Origin: a virus
Direction: 5' to 3' (one strand)
Virus record (IMG/VR): IMGVR_UViG_3300032282_003382
Location: 1-55,674 of that record
Length of the DNA stretch: 55,674 nt
Position 1 is the first letter of the stretch; every line of letters begins with the position of its first letter. Below, one piece after another: positions 1 to 8,186 of this stretch. Under the pieces are notes generated by a model. The model was not told the DNA's origin, searched no databases, and saw only the letters and a list, made by a program, of their open reading frames with translations. Both the position numbers and the translations under genes were made by a program.

Positions 1-1527
1 AGTAATCGTAACAGCGCAATTAATGTGGTAAGCAATGCCTTAAGTGCCCTGAGTGTCAGAGCAGACACTATGAGCAACAGAATTAGTGATGAAATTTCTA
101 ACCGTAGAAGTGCTAGTGCTGATCTAGAAAGCCACATCAATACAGTAAGCAATGCAGTCAGTATAGTAAGTGCTGCTCAACTAAGCACACAGAATGCTCT
201 AAGCAATGAAATATCAATTCGTGCTGCTGCCAGTGCTACTTTAGAAACTCATATTAATACTGTAAGTAATGCAGTAAGTGTAGTTAGTGCAGCCGTAGCA
301 TCAGTAGAAAGTCATGTTAACACAGTAAGCAATGCAGTAAGTGTAGTTAGTGCTCAGCTTGCTAGTGCTGATACAAAACTTAGTAATGCTATATCTGTAT
401 TGAGTGCTAATTTTACTAGTACCAATGCCCAGTTAAGCAATGCCTGGAGTGCTATTAATAGACTAAGTAATGTGGTTTCAGGTCTGGGTGGTACCAACAT
501 AGATGTTATTAGTCAGTCCCTTTCAGTTATTAGTGCTGCATTCGTAAGTCAGTCTGATCGTGTTAGTGCTATTAGTGCTCAGATGTTTAGTATTAACACC
601 GTTGTAAGTAACCTTACAAGTAATGTATTAAGCATTGACACAAAATTAAGCAATGCGGTAAGTGTAGTAAGTGCGGCTCACTTAAGTGGTTGGAATGCCA
701 TAAGCAATGAAATTTCCGTCCGTGGTGCAGCCAGTGCAGATCTTAAATCAGCTATTAATGTTGTAAGCAATGCGGTATCTGTTGTTAGTGCAGCTCAATT
801 AAGTACACAGAATGCCATTAGCAATGAAATATCAGTTCGTGCTGCGGCAAGTGCAGATCTTAAATCAGCTATCAATGTTGTAAGTAATGCTGTTAGTGTA
901 GTTAGTGCTCAGGTAGCAACCAACTCAGCTCAGATGACTAGTGCTAATAATGCAATTAGTAATGCAGTATCAGTAGTAAGTGTAGCTGCTGCTGCAAAAT
1001 TACCCCTAGCTGGCGGTACTTTAACTGGTACTGTAACTTCCAGAGCTATAACACCAAGTACTGATAACACCTACAACCTAGGTACAGCAAGTACTGGCAG
1101 ATATGCAACCGTTTATGCTGTAACATTTAGTGGTGCAGCAACTACAGCACAATATGCTGACTTGGCAGAAAAGTATCTGGCTGATGCTGAATATGAAGTA
1201 GGTACTGTGGTTGTGATTGGTGGCTCAGCTGAAGTAACACAATCACAAACCAGTCATAATAATAGTGTGCTAGGTGTAGTTTCAGGTAAACCAGCTTACT
1301 TAATGAATTCTGATTCTGCAGGTGCAAGTATTGCCCTAACAGGTCGTGTTCCATGTTTTGTTAAAGGACCAGTTAGAAAAGGTGATGTAATGGTAACCAG
1401 TGATATACCTGGTAGAGCTCAGACACTGGATATTAATAAGTTTATGCCTGGTTGTGTATTAGGTAAGGCTCTGGAAAGTACAGATAACGAGTTGGACACC
1501 ATTGAAATAGTAGTAGGTATTCATTAA
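1..1527 (+). CDS. Tail fibre protein, C-terminal part (5' end outside window)
   Basis: The reading frame is open from base 1, so the gene starts upstream. Visible residues 1-330 are a low-complexity array built on N-A-V-S-V-V-S-A, rich in Ser, Ala, Asn and Val, as expected for a trimeric fibrous shaft. The last 170 residues change character: a short region with LPLAGGTLTGT, then a compact domain with YADLAEKY, VGTVV, PAYLMNS, GRVPC and KGDVMVTS. I know this kind of ending from marine T4-like phage fibres, where it is a C-terminal trimerisation or chaperone-like domain. The neighbour downstream is also a structural protein. Likely part of the adsorption apparatus; the receptor is unknown. Confidence 0.8.
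   Translation, partial: SNRNSAINVVSNALSALSVRADTMSNRISDEISNRRSASADLESHINTVSNAVSIVSAAQLSTQNALSNEISIRAAASATLETHINTVSNAVSVVSAAVASVESHVNTVSNAVSVVSAQLASADTKLSNAISVLSANFTSTNAQLSNAWSAINRLSNVVSGLGGTNIDVISQSLSVISAAFVSQSDRVSAISAQMFSINTVVSNLTSNVLSIDTKLSNAVSVVSAAHLSGWNAISNEISVRGAASADLKSAINVVSNAVSVVSAAQLSTQNAISNEISVRAAASADLKSAINVVSNAVSVVSAQVATNSAQMTSANNAISNAVSVVSVAAAAKLPLAGGTLTGTVTSRAITPSTDNTYNLGTASTGRYATVYAVTFSGAATTAQYADLAEKYLADAEYEVGTVVVIGGSAEVTQSQTSHNNSVLGVVSGKPAYLMNSDSAGASIALTGRVPCFVKGPVRKGDVMVTSDIPGRAQTLDINKFMPGCVLGKALESTDNELDTIEIVVGIH
67..960 (+). repeat. Imperfect tandem repeats in fibre shaft gene
   Basis: Repeats of about 117-126 bases (about 39-42 residues) share NEIS(I/V)R, AAASA and a following N-A-V-S-V-V-S-A element. 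Clear copies begin near 193, 694 and 811, the last two 117 bases apart, with degenerate copies between. The unit keeps the reading frame, so copy number can change by recombination without breaking the gene. Confidence 0.75.
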
Positions 1528-1529
1528 TA

Positions 1530-4154
1530 ATGAGCAAACCAGTTTGGGTAACTAAAAGTTCTTTCCTGGGAACTATCCCAGAACAGCAGTTTTATTCAAC
1601 CCTGCTGGAAGCCTACGACGATACAGACCCAATCAATCCAATTTATTTTGAACTTGTAGCGGGCCAACCACCCAATGGTATTCACTTAGATGGATTTGGT
1701 GGGTTAGTTGGTTCTCCACAAACTCTTAGAAAAATTGCTGGTGTCCCTGCCAATGTACCACAAGCAGTAACTAGTCGTTTTGCTGTTAGAACTCGTGCTT
1801 CCAGATATGTAACAACATTTACTGGAGATGGTAGCAGCACTTCATTTACATTATTAACCAATCCTGATTTTGATATATTTAGAACATTAATATTAGTAGA
1901 TAATGAGTTTGTAAGTGGATATGTTAAAAAAGTTGGTAGTGTTTTCAGAATGTTCTTGCGTAAACCTCCAGCCATGGGCAGTAATATCCAATTAAGTCTA
2001 TACGATAGCACTGGCCCAGTATCAGACAGAACATTTACAATAACTGTTGTGGGTGAAAATGCCCCAGAAATTTTAAACACCATAACATCCACTGGTTCAT
2101 ATCTGGATGGAAATTACTATGAATATGCTACAGAAGCTCTGGATTTGGATAGTACAGATGTTCTGACTTATTATATTTCCAGCGGAGAATTGCCATCTGG
2201 TATAACATTGAATTCAGAGACTGGTCTTATTAGCGGATACATTGATGTATTAACACCAAATATGTTAGCTGGTCGTACCTATATTGACTATACATTTACA
2301 GTCACTGTATCTGACACTAAATTGACCGACAGCAAAACATTTAGCCTGAGAGTGTATTCATTAGCTGCTGTGGATGCTGCTGGAACTGGCACAACTGGTG
2401 ATAATACATTTTTCACGGCCGACCTTACTAAGAAACATACGCCTGTTATTAGAAATATTTCAGGAGAAATTGGTCCTGTAAGACATGACAATTTCTTTAT
2501 GTACAAGTTTAATGGCACAGACTTTGACGGTGATGTAATCAGTTATAGTAAAGACATTGGTTCTGGTGCATTGTTTGATGACATACTTTTTGGATTTGAT
2601 GGGTCAGCCTTTGATAAAGCACCATTCCAATTCCCACCTGGACTAAGTTTAGATACTGAAACTGGATGGTTGTATGGATATATACCATTCCAAAGCGAAC
2701 TTAAAGTTACTTATGAATTTACAGTATCCTCATATAAGCGCGATGTATTTTTCTTAGACTATGATGGTAGTACATTACTAAATTATATTAGCTTACCTAA
2801 AAAATTCAGTATAACAGTAATGGGTACCGAAAACGCAGATGTAACCTGGGTATCAGATTCTTATTTAGGTAGCATTGACAACGGGGCCATAAGTGAATTA
2901 AAAGTAGAAGCAACCGCAAACAATGGTCATACTTTATTTTATGAACTAGCCACTGGCGAATACAATCGTATGCCAGCTGGGTTAAAGTTGTTATCTGATG
3001 GATTACTTTCAGGCCGCCCAGGATTTAGAACATTTAGTTTAGATGCAGACTATGAAACTTCAACAACATTTGATAAAACAAGTTTCTTTTTTGATGAGAC
3101 AACTTTTGACCAAACTCGTAGATTTACCGTTAGAGTATATGATGAAGAAGGTACCGTTAATGTTACAAAAGAATTTACAATCAGAGTAAACAGAGCTTAC
3201 GACAAACCATATGAAAACTTATACATTGGTGCTCAACTAAACCAAACAGACAAGAATAATTTTGATACTATTATTAACAGTGGAGATTTGATACCTACTG
3301 CTGACTTATATCGTGCCAATGACAAATATTGGGGCAGAACAAACATATTAAAAATGCTCATAGCCAATGGGGTTAATGCTGCTATTCCTGCAGATTTCAT
3401 GTCAGCGATGTCAACTAACCATTATAGAAAAACATTGTACTTTGGTGACATCAAAACAGCACAAGTATTAGATGAAAATGATGATGTAAAATACGAAGTA
3501 GTGTATGTTGAAATTAAAGACGATACAAAAAATTCTTTAGGTAAAAACATAAACACATCCATAACTGCCAAAACACAATCTGGTGATTTGACCTTGTATC
3601 CAAATAATTTAACTGATATGCGTAAACGAATTTTTAATCAGGTTGGACAAGAAAACAAGCGATTACCAGACTGGATGATAGCAAAACAACCTGATGGTTC
3701 TGTTCTTGGATTTACCAATGGCTGTATATTGGCCTATGTTAAACCAGGGAAAGCTGCTGCTGTTGCGTATAGAATTGCAAACAGAGCTAAAATAGATCCA
3801 AGTAATGTCGATTATTTTGACTTTAAAAATATAACTTTCATGGCTGATAGATATATCTGGGATACTGATTTACTAGCCAACTATAATAAAGAAACTAAAA
3901 ATTACTTAACTTATGCAGCTACTACTATTGATGTCTTTAGTAAGAGATTTGATTATGTAGTGTCTGAAGATGGTAGCACTTTAATTTACCCATATGAAAG
4001 TGTATATGTTAACGATCCAAATTCGTTACCAAACCCAACTGCTACTACATTCGACAAGAATAGTTTACAGTTCCTGAAATATCAGGATGTTTATGCTGCC
4101 CCAGAAGAGCGCGATAAATATCTGATGTTTCCAAAGCGTAATATACTAAGCTAA
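1530..4154 (+). CDS. Large virion protein with Ig-like (He_PIG type) domains
   Basis: This 874-residue protein carries at least three copies of the putative-Ig motif (P-x-G-(I/L)-x-L then T-G-x-(I/L)-x-G): LPSGITLNSETGLISGYI, PPGLSLDTETGWLYGYIP and PAGLKLLSDGLLSGRP. Each sits in a beta-rich segment of 100-150 residues. The last 250 residues lack the motif and look like a separate head domain. Such multi-Ig proteins are found in baseplates, tail fibres and whiskers of T4-like phages and may bind glycans weakly. It starts two bases after the fibre gene stop, without a clear Shine-Dalgarno sequence, which suggests translational coupling. The exact virion position is unknown. Confidence 0.7.
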   Translation: MSKPVWVTKSSFLGTIPEQQFYSTLLEAYDDTDPINPIYFELVAGQPPNGIHLDGFGGLVGSPQTLRKIAGVPANVPQAVTSRFAVRTRASRYVTTFTGDGSSTSFTLLTNPDFDIFRTLILVDNEFVSGYVKKVGSVFRMFLRKPPAMGSNIQLSLYDSTGPVSDRTFTITVVGENAPEILNTITSTGSYLDGNYYEYATEALDLDSTDVLTYYISSGELPSGITLNSETGLISGYIDVLTPNMLAGRTYIDYTFTVTVSDTKLTDSKTFSLRVYSLAAVDAAGTGTTGDNTFFTADLTKKHTPVIRNISGEIGPVRHDNFFMYKFNGTDFDGDVISYSKDIGSGALFDDILFGFDGSAFDKAPFQFPPGLSLDTETGWLYGYIPFQSELKVTYEFTVSSYKRDVFFLDYDGSTLLNYISLPKKFSITVMGTENADVTWVSDSYLGSIDNGAISELKVEATANNGHTLFYELATGEYNRMPAGLKLLSDGLLSGRPGFRTFSLDADYETSTTFDKTSFFFDETTFDQTRRFTVRVYDEEGTVNVTKEFTIRVNRAYDKPYENLYIGAQLNQTDKNNFDTIINSGDLIPTADLYRANDKYWGRTNILKMLIANGVNAAIPADFMSAMSTNHYRKTLYFGDIKTAQVLDENDDVKYEVVYVEIKDDTKNSLGKNINTSITAKTQSGDLTLYPNNLTDMRKRIFNQVGQENKRLPDWMIAKQPDGSVLGFTNGCILAYVKPGKAAAVAYRIANRAKIDPSNVDYFDFKNITFMADRYIWDTDLLANYNKETKNYLTYAATTIDVFSKRFDYVVSEDGSTLIYPYESVYVNDPNSLPNPTATTFDKNSLQFLKYQDVYAAPEERDKYLMFPKRNILS

Positions 4155-4158
4155 ATAC
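4151..4158 (+). promoter_or_regulatory. Late promoter, CTAAATAC
   Basis: The T4-type late core TAAATA overlaps the stop codon of the Ig-like gene. A GGAG ribosome site (4166-4169) and ATG 4178 follow with 19 bases between motif and start, the spacing seen at several other sites in this window. Confidence 0.65.
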
Positions 4159-4177
4159 AAAGAACGGAGTTTAAAGA

Positions 4178-4927
4178 ATGTCAAGCCAAATTACAACAGA
4201 CAATATTGATGGAACTTACCCAATCGCTGGTCAGGATAATGACAGCCAGGGATTCAGAGACAATTTCACCAATATTAAAAATAACTTTGCTTATGCAAAA
4301 TCAGAAATTGATGACCTACTTACTAAAGTAGTCGTAAAAACTGCGCTATCAGGCGAAGTAAGCACAAATAATACCATGAACGGTGCAGCCATTAACGGCG
4401 CACAGTTAATCAATACTTCAGAAACTCGTTACTCCATTGGTACCACATCTGGTACTGTTACTCTTAACATGGCTGTGGGTAATTACCAATCAGTTACACT
4501 AAATGGTAGCGGAACTTTAGCATTTAGTGGATTCCCAGCAGCTGGACAAATAGGTAAAATTCGTTTAGAAATTGTTATTACTAGTACAGCCTATACTCTA
4601 ACACTACCTGCGGCAGTAACCAAAGGATTAACCTATATCAAAGGTATACAAAACAATGTATTGACATTTGATGCCACTGGTACATATCAGTTTGAATTTA
4701 CTACAGACGATGCTGGTAGTTCAATTACTATGTATGATCTGACCAGAGGTAGAATATCAGCCATAAGCGGTAATCCAACCCCAATGGGTGCTGCAGGTGA
4801 TATTGCAGGTATGATGAGATTTACAAGCACAGACGGAAGCACAGTACCAAGATTATATGTATGTTTGGGAAATTATGATGGCTCAAGTATAATTTGGTAC
4901 AAAGCAATACTAAGCCCTGATGTTTGA
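4178..4927 (+). CDS. Virion structural protein, fibre-like
   Basis: The N-terminus (residues 1-50) contains TDNIDGTYPIAGQDNDSQGF and RDNFTNIKNNF, which I recognise as a recurring N-terminal module of tail fibre or structural proteins in marine T4-like phages. The remaining 200 residues are rich in Ser, Thr and Gly with alternating hydrophobics, consistent with beta structure and no enzyme motif. It has its own late promoter and good GGAG ribosome site, and is the last of three consecutive structural genes. A collar, whisker or fibre-adaptor role is possible; the sequence does not decide. Confidence 0.65.
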   Translation: MSSQITTDNIDGTYPIAGQDNDSQGFRDNFTNIKNNFAYAKSEIDDLLTKVVVKTALSGEVSTNNTMNGAAINGAQLINTSETRYSIGTTSGTVTLNMAVGNYQSVTLNGSGTLAFSGFPAAGQIGKIRLEIVITSTAYTLTLPAAVTKGLTYIKGIQNNVLTFDATGTYQFEFTTDDAGSSITMYDLTRGRISAISGNPTPMGAAGDIAGMMRFTSTDGSTVPRLYVCLGNYDGSSIIWYKAILSPDV

Positions 4928-5166
4928 TGCATCCTCTGTTTTCAGAACCAAATAGCCTTACCGACAAGGAATTGGCTGACAAGATACTTGACTTGTCACG
5001 CAAACTTAGTGCATCATACCGCATGGGCAATTCATATCTAATTGGACAAATCAATATGATCCTGGGAAGCCTTACAGAAGAACAACGACTCAGACAAGAC
5101 AAAGCATTATCTGAACTCATGGCCAAACATGGCAAGAAATTTGACGATATAATCGATATAAAATGA
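4927..5166 (+). CDS. Small protein of unknown function
   Basis: A 79-residue, mostly helical protein with charged and Leu-rich segments (LADKILDLSRKL, LTEEQRLRQDKALSEL). The ATG at 4927 overlaps the preceding stop by one base (TGATG); a TTG one codon upstream is the less likely start. No domain is recognised. It is coupled to the structural gene before it and overlaps the next gene by four bases, so it is probably expressed late with them. Confidence 0.65.
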   Translation: MHPLFSEPNSLTDKELADKILDLSRKLSASYRMGNSYLIGQINMILGSLTEEQRLRQDKALSELMAKHGKKFDDIIDIK

Positions 5167-5756
5167 ATGTAGAATTTACTTGGGACACAGAGTTTGACGC
5201 TACAATAGTGTTAGACTCAGAAATCTTACCTAACAAATATCATATCATACTAGGTATGGTAACAAACACATCTGATCAGTCTGATCAGGTTCAGGCCTTT
5301 GAAAAGGTTAAATTTTTCCTCAAAGACTGGATGCAACATAGTTGTTTCTCAGAACATGGCACGCCCAGTTTTAATATTCTGATGGAACACTTTGACCAAA
5401 AAATAGTACAGTTACCAGTATCAGCATCTGACCTAATCATAGGTGCAGCATTGTTTAGTAAATTATATGCCATAGTAGATGGTTATTTAATCATTGATTT
5501 TGTTCAAATACAGAGTGACTTAGGTAGCAATGTACTGTATACTATCAGTGATGAGGATAAATTTACAGAACTTAATAGTCCAAGCTGGACTGATATGCCT
5601 TGGTGGAACAGATCAGATCTTAGTGTAAATGATCTGGAAAACAACAATCCACTTGATTGGTCAGAATTAGATCTAGAAACTACCAAAGACAAAGTTAATA
5701 AACAGAAATTTAATCCCACAATCATAAATGGTGGTAAACATGAGTCTCAGTCCTAA
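5163..5756 (+). CDS. Phage protein of unknown function
   Basis: A 197-residue acidic protein. The first 130 residues look globular (VEFTWDTEFDATIVLDS, hydrophobic strands near 95-120); the C-terminal 60 residues are hydrophilic and rich in Asn, Asp and Trp (MPWWNRSDLS). ATGA overlap with the preceding gene. It sits directly before the DnaE-like fragment and overlaps it by 17 bases, so the two are probably translated together. I see no family motif. Confidence 0.6.
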   Translation: MNVEFTWDTEFDATIVLDSEILPNKYHIILGMVTNTSDQSDQVQAFEKVKFFLKDWMQHSCFSEHGTPSFNILMEHFDQKIVQLPVSASDLIIGAALFSKLYAIVDGYLIIDFVQIQSDLGSNVLYTISDEDKFTELNSPSWTDMPWWNRSDLSVNDLENNNPLDWSELDLETTKDKVNKQKFNPTIINGGKHESQS

Positions 5757-6267
5757 CGGTGAATTTTTTGTAAACACAGATGATGCTTTTGATCTGTTAT
5801 ACACAATGCCGGAATTTGACTTAAGTAAATTAGAGTTTATTGGTGATGGAACTCTACAATTTAATCAGTCCAATACAGAATTAAAAACAGGATTTTGTAA
5901 ACTTAAGGAATTATATCATTCCTACAAATCCATATTAACTAAACCTGAATTTGATGCTGATCGTCAGAAAACTTGGTTTATGCCTGCAGAATATCAGGAT
6001 GTGGATATTGATAGTTTGGTATTAAAACGATGTACTACACAAGCTGAAACAAACAGGGCAGTTTTGGAACTGTTGGAATACAAGCAGCGGAATCTGTATC
6101 CATTGTTACAATATCTTAATTACATGGTAGAAACACTCAGGGCTAATAACATTGTTTGGGGTGTAGGTCGTGGAAGTAGTGTAGCAAGTTTTGTACTCTA
6201 CTTGTTAGGGGTTCATAAAGTAGATAGTTTGGCCTACAATTTAGATCCCTACGAATTTTTTAGGTAA
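5740..6267 (+). CDS. Truncated DNA polymerase III alpha-like protein (GRGS module only)
   Basis: Near the C-terminus the protein carries VWGVGRGSSVASFVLYLLG followed by a V-D-S-L-x-Y-N-L-D-P-Y-E-F-F element. This matches the DnaE/PolC palm segment that holds the phosphate-binding GRGS loop and the L-D-P-L-x-F-x-L-x-F-E-R-F run. The protein then stops, just before the point where DnaE has its catalytic P-D-(I/F)-D-x-D-F motif. There is also no PHP domain. At about 175 residues it cannot be a polymerase. ATG 5740 has a weak GGTGG site; ATG 5728 is the alternative. The phage has its own family-B polymerase, so this may be a binding or decoy module. Function unknown. Confidence 0.65.
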   Translation: MSLSPNGEFFVNTDDAFDLLYTMPEFDLSKLEFIGDGTLQFNQSNTELKTGFCKLKELYHSYKSILTKPEFDADRQKTWFMPAEYQDVDIDSLVLKRCTTQAETNRAVLELLEYKQRNLYPLLQYLNYMVETLRANNIVWGVGRGSSVASFVLYLLGVHKVDSLAYNLDPYEFFR

Positions 6268-6271
6268 ATAC
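6264..6271 (+). promoter_or_regulatory. Late promoter, GTAAATAC
   Basis: TAAATA core overlapping the stop codon of the DnaE-like gene, followed by AGGAG (6280-6284) and ATG 6292. The 20-base spacing matches the other late promoters in the window. Confidence 0.6.
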
Positions 6272-6291
6272 TACTGATCAGGAGATTTATA

Positions 6292-6741
6292 ATGGCAAAG
6301 AAAATTTACAAGACTGCTCGTGGAGCACAAGTAAACATGGACAGTCTAAGACTACAAAATGAAAACGTAATAGCCGTGGGCAATATGAAGGTTAACGCTC
6401 GTGGTGATGAACTAGGACCAGGTGGTCAGGTTGTTCGTACACGCAATCAGGTACTCAAGGATCGTGAAAGAATTCATACCATGGTACCCACCGACGAACC
6501 AGTATACGCAAGTCTGGAAGAAGCATTAGCTGCTCAGGAAGAAGCTGATGCTAATGACCCAGCTATGATGGATAATCTTTCATCACAAGAATCTGTTGCA
6601 GAATCAGAGCCTGAGGAAAATCCCATAGAAGTTGAACCACCAAGCGTAAGAGGAAGCCTTGCAAGTGCTGTAACGAAACAAACTACGGTTAAACCAACTG
6701 TAACCCGTAACACTCGTCAAACAGGACTAAAGCGTATATGA
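6292..6741 (+). CDS. Acidic phage protein of unknown function, probably late
   Basis: A 149-residue protein with an ordered N-terminal 75 residues (KIYKTARGAQVNMDSLRLQN, GPGGQVVRTRNQVLKDRERI), then a Glu/Pro/Ser-rich linker (residues 85-120) and a basic C-terminus rich in Thr and Arg. I have a sense of seeing the N-terminus in other marine T4-like phages, always as a hypothetical protein. A late promoter with a strong AGGAG site drives it, which fits a virion or assembly role. It overlaps the GroES-like gene by four bases, so the two are probably made together. Confidence 0.6.
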   Translation: MAKKIYKTARGAQVNMDSLRLQNENVIAVGNMKVNARGDELGPGGQVVRTRNQVLKDRERIHTMVPTDEPVYASLEEALAAQEEADANDPAMMDNLSSQESVAESEPEENPIEVEPPSVRGSLASAVTKQTTVKPTVTRNTRQTGLKRI

Positions 6742-7109
6742 TTAACAGCATTAAAATCAAAGAACTAAAACCATTACATGATAATATTTTAGTTACTGAA
6801 ATGAACTTCAAAGAACGTTTTACAACAGGTGGTATTATTGTGGTAGGTGATGACGGCAAGGCATCTGGTATTAGACCACGTTGGGGCAAGGTATGGGCCA
6901 TTGGACCCGAGCAAACTGATGTTAAAATAGGACAATATGTTTTAGTTGCTCATGGTCGTTGGACTCGTGGTGTTAAGGTTGAAGATGACACTGGCGAATT
7001 TGTAATTCGCAGAATTGATAACAATGACATCCTATTAGTGTCTGACGAACCACTTCTTGATGACACACAAAGTACTGCTATTATTGGACAGAAAAAATCC
7101 TTTAGTTAA
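6738..7109 (+). CDS. GroES-like co-chaperonin (gp31 analogue)
   Basis: Residues 10-100 follow the Cpn10 fold: LKPLHDNILV at the first strand, a mobile loop around RFTTGGIIV, then GKVWAIGP, VKIGQYVLV and a RRIDNNDIL ending. The GG(I/V)IV mobile loop is the GroEL contact in this family. At 123 residues it is longer than bacterial GroES (about 97), like T4 gp31 (111), which replaces GroES to let GroEL fold the large capsid protein. Expected to work in the host cytoplasm on host GroEL. It is behind a late promoter with the upstream gene, which fits a role in capsid folding. Confidence 0.85.
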   Translation: MINSIKIKELKPLHDNILVTEMNFKERFTTGGIIVVGDDGKASGIRPRWGKVWAIGPEQTDVKIGQYVLVAHGRWTRGVKVEDDTGEFVIRRIDNNDILLVSDEPLLDDTQSTAIIGQKKSFS

Positions 7110-7882
7110 TGATTGATTTTAAAAAATACAAGCGATTTTTTGCTTTTGGCTGTAGTTTCACACAATATAAATGGCCTTCCTGGGCTGACCTCATAGCCCA
7201 GGAAATACCAGAGTCCTATAACTATGGGCTAGGTGGATCCAGTAATGTTTTGTTATATCTGAGTTTTATGGAAGTACATCAAAAATACCAGATTACGTCA
7301 GATGATCTGGTAATTTTTACCTGGACCAATTGTGCTCGTGAAGATCGTTATTTAGACGGGCGCTGGCATACTCCTGGTAATATCTATACCACAGGATTTT
7401 ATGATGCTGAATATGTTAAAAAATATGCCGATTTGCGTGGATATTTTCTCAGAGACATGGGTATCATACAGGGCACTAAATTAATTTTAGATAGTTTGAA
7501 AGTAGATCATCATTTCCATTGCATGGTTCCATTGCAAACTGTAAATCAATATACTGACAAAGCCATGAGGAATATCAAAGACATAGAATCCAGATATGCA
7601 GATGTGTTGGCTTTCATTAAACCAAGTTATCATGAAGTAATTTTTGATTTTGATTGGCTTAAACGACAGCCCAGACCCTCAGTCTGGTATAATAATGAGT
7701 TCCATACAGATCCACATCCTACACCAGATGAACATTTAGAATACATTTTAAAAGTTCACCCCGGTACTGTGTTCAAACAAAGTACTGTAGAATATGCCAA
7801 TGAATATACCAAAAGAATTTTGGCTGATGCTTATATTCAGGACATAGAATATATTAAACGGCCTGACGTTTCTAGACTTTAA
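7109..7882 (+). CDS. SGNH/GDSL hydrolase-like protein
   Basis: The N-terminus FFAFGCSFTQYKW matches block I of SGNH hydrolases (G-x-S-x-T/N), followed by YNYGLGGSSNVLL, which fits block II (conserved Gly), and FTWTN, which fits block III (conserved Asn). Near the end DPHPTPDEH provides the Asp-x-x-His of block V. The Ser, Gly, Asn and His set is therefore present, so esterase or acyl hydrolase activity is plausible. No signal peptide is visible. It overlaps the GroES stop by one base (TAATG). The substrate is unknown; family members on phages can deacetylate surface sugars or act on virion glycans. Confidence 0.65.
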   Translation: MIDFKKYKRFFAFGCSFTQYKWPSWADLIAQEIPESYNYGLGGSSNVLLYLSFMEVHQKYQITSDDLVIFTWTNCAREDRYLDGRWHTPGNIYTTGFYDAEYVKKYADLRGYFLRDMGIIQGTKLILDSLKVDHHFHCMVPLQTVNQYTDKAMRNIKDIESRYADVLAFIKPSYHEVIFDFDWLKRQPRPSVWYNNEFHTDPHPTPDEHLEYILKVHPGTVFKQSTVEYANEYTKRILADAYIQDIEYIKRPDVSRL

Positions 7883-7901
7883 ATTCTGTATATGCTACTA
7901 T
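7873..7901 (+). promoter_or_regulatory. Candidate sigma-70 promoter, TAGACT-17-TACTAT
   Basis: The -35 TAGACT (7873-7878) and -10 TACTAT (7896-7901, with an extended TG at 7893) are 17 bases apart. A strong AAGGAG ribosome site (7909-7914) and ATG 7920 follow. It would drive the small gene and the clamp loader, so an early or middle class is likely. Confidence 0.5.
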
Positions 7902-7919
7902 AGCATTCAAGGAGACATT

Positions 7920-8186
7920 ATGAGAGTATTAAAACGCTGGATTAGAAACTGGCTTAATAATTATGAAGATGTACCTGTGTCTGTTTGTCATGATCAGGAT
8001 ATTCATACAAATACAAAAAAAATTACATTTACTCTGAACAGAGCCATAGGTGGAGCGGTAATACAAAGCCGGATATATGACAGAACTTTAGATGAGGATA
8101 AAACCACGTTGTACATCATTAATGATGAACAGGAATTTACAGAAGCATTCGCCCAAATCGTTAGCCTGGAGTACTTAAAGATATGA
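7920..8186 (+). CDS. Small protein of unknown function before clamp loader
   Basis: An 88-residue protein with a basic N-terminus (RVLKRWIRNW) and a beta-rich rest (TKKITFTLNRAIGGAVIQS, TTLYIINDEQEF). No motif recognised. It has a strong AAGGAG site and overlaps the gp44 gene by four bases (ATGA), so it may be a small accessory to replication. That role is inferred from position only. Confidence 0.6.
   Translation: MRVLKRWIRNWLNNYEDVPVSVCHDQDIHTNTKKITFTLNRAIGGAVIQSRIYDRTLDEDKTTLYIINDEQEFTEAFAQIVSLEYLKI

Noticed and set aside
1142-1354. Minus-strand frames opposite the large genes
   Set aside because: They lie fully inside well-supported plus-strand genes, lack ribosome sites and encode low-complexity products.
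6255-6285. Programmed frameshift extending the DnaE-like protein
   Set aside because: The T run is not in the frame of a slippery heptamer, a -1 shift meets TAG at once, and a +1 shift adds only four codons.
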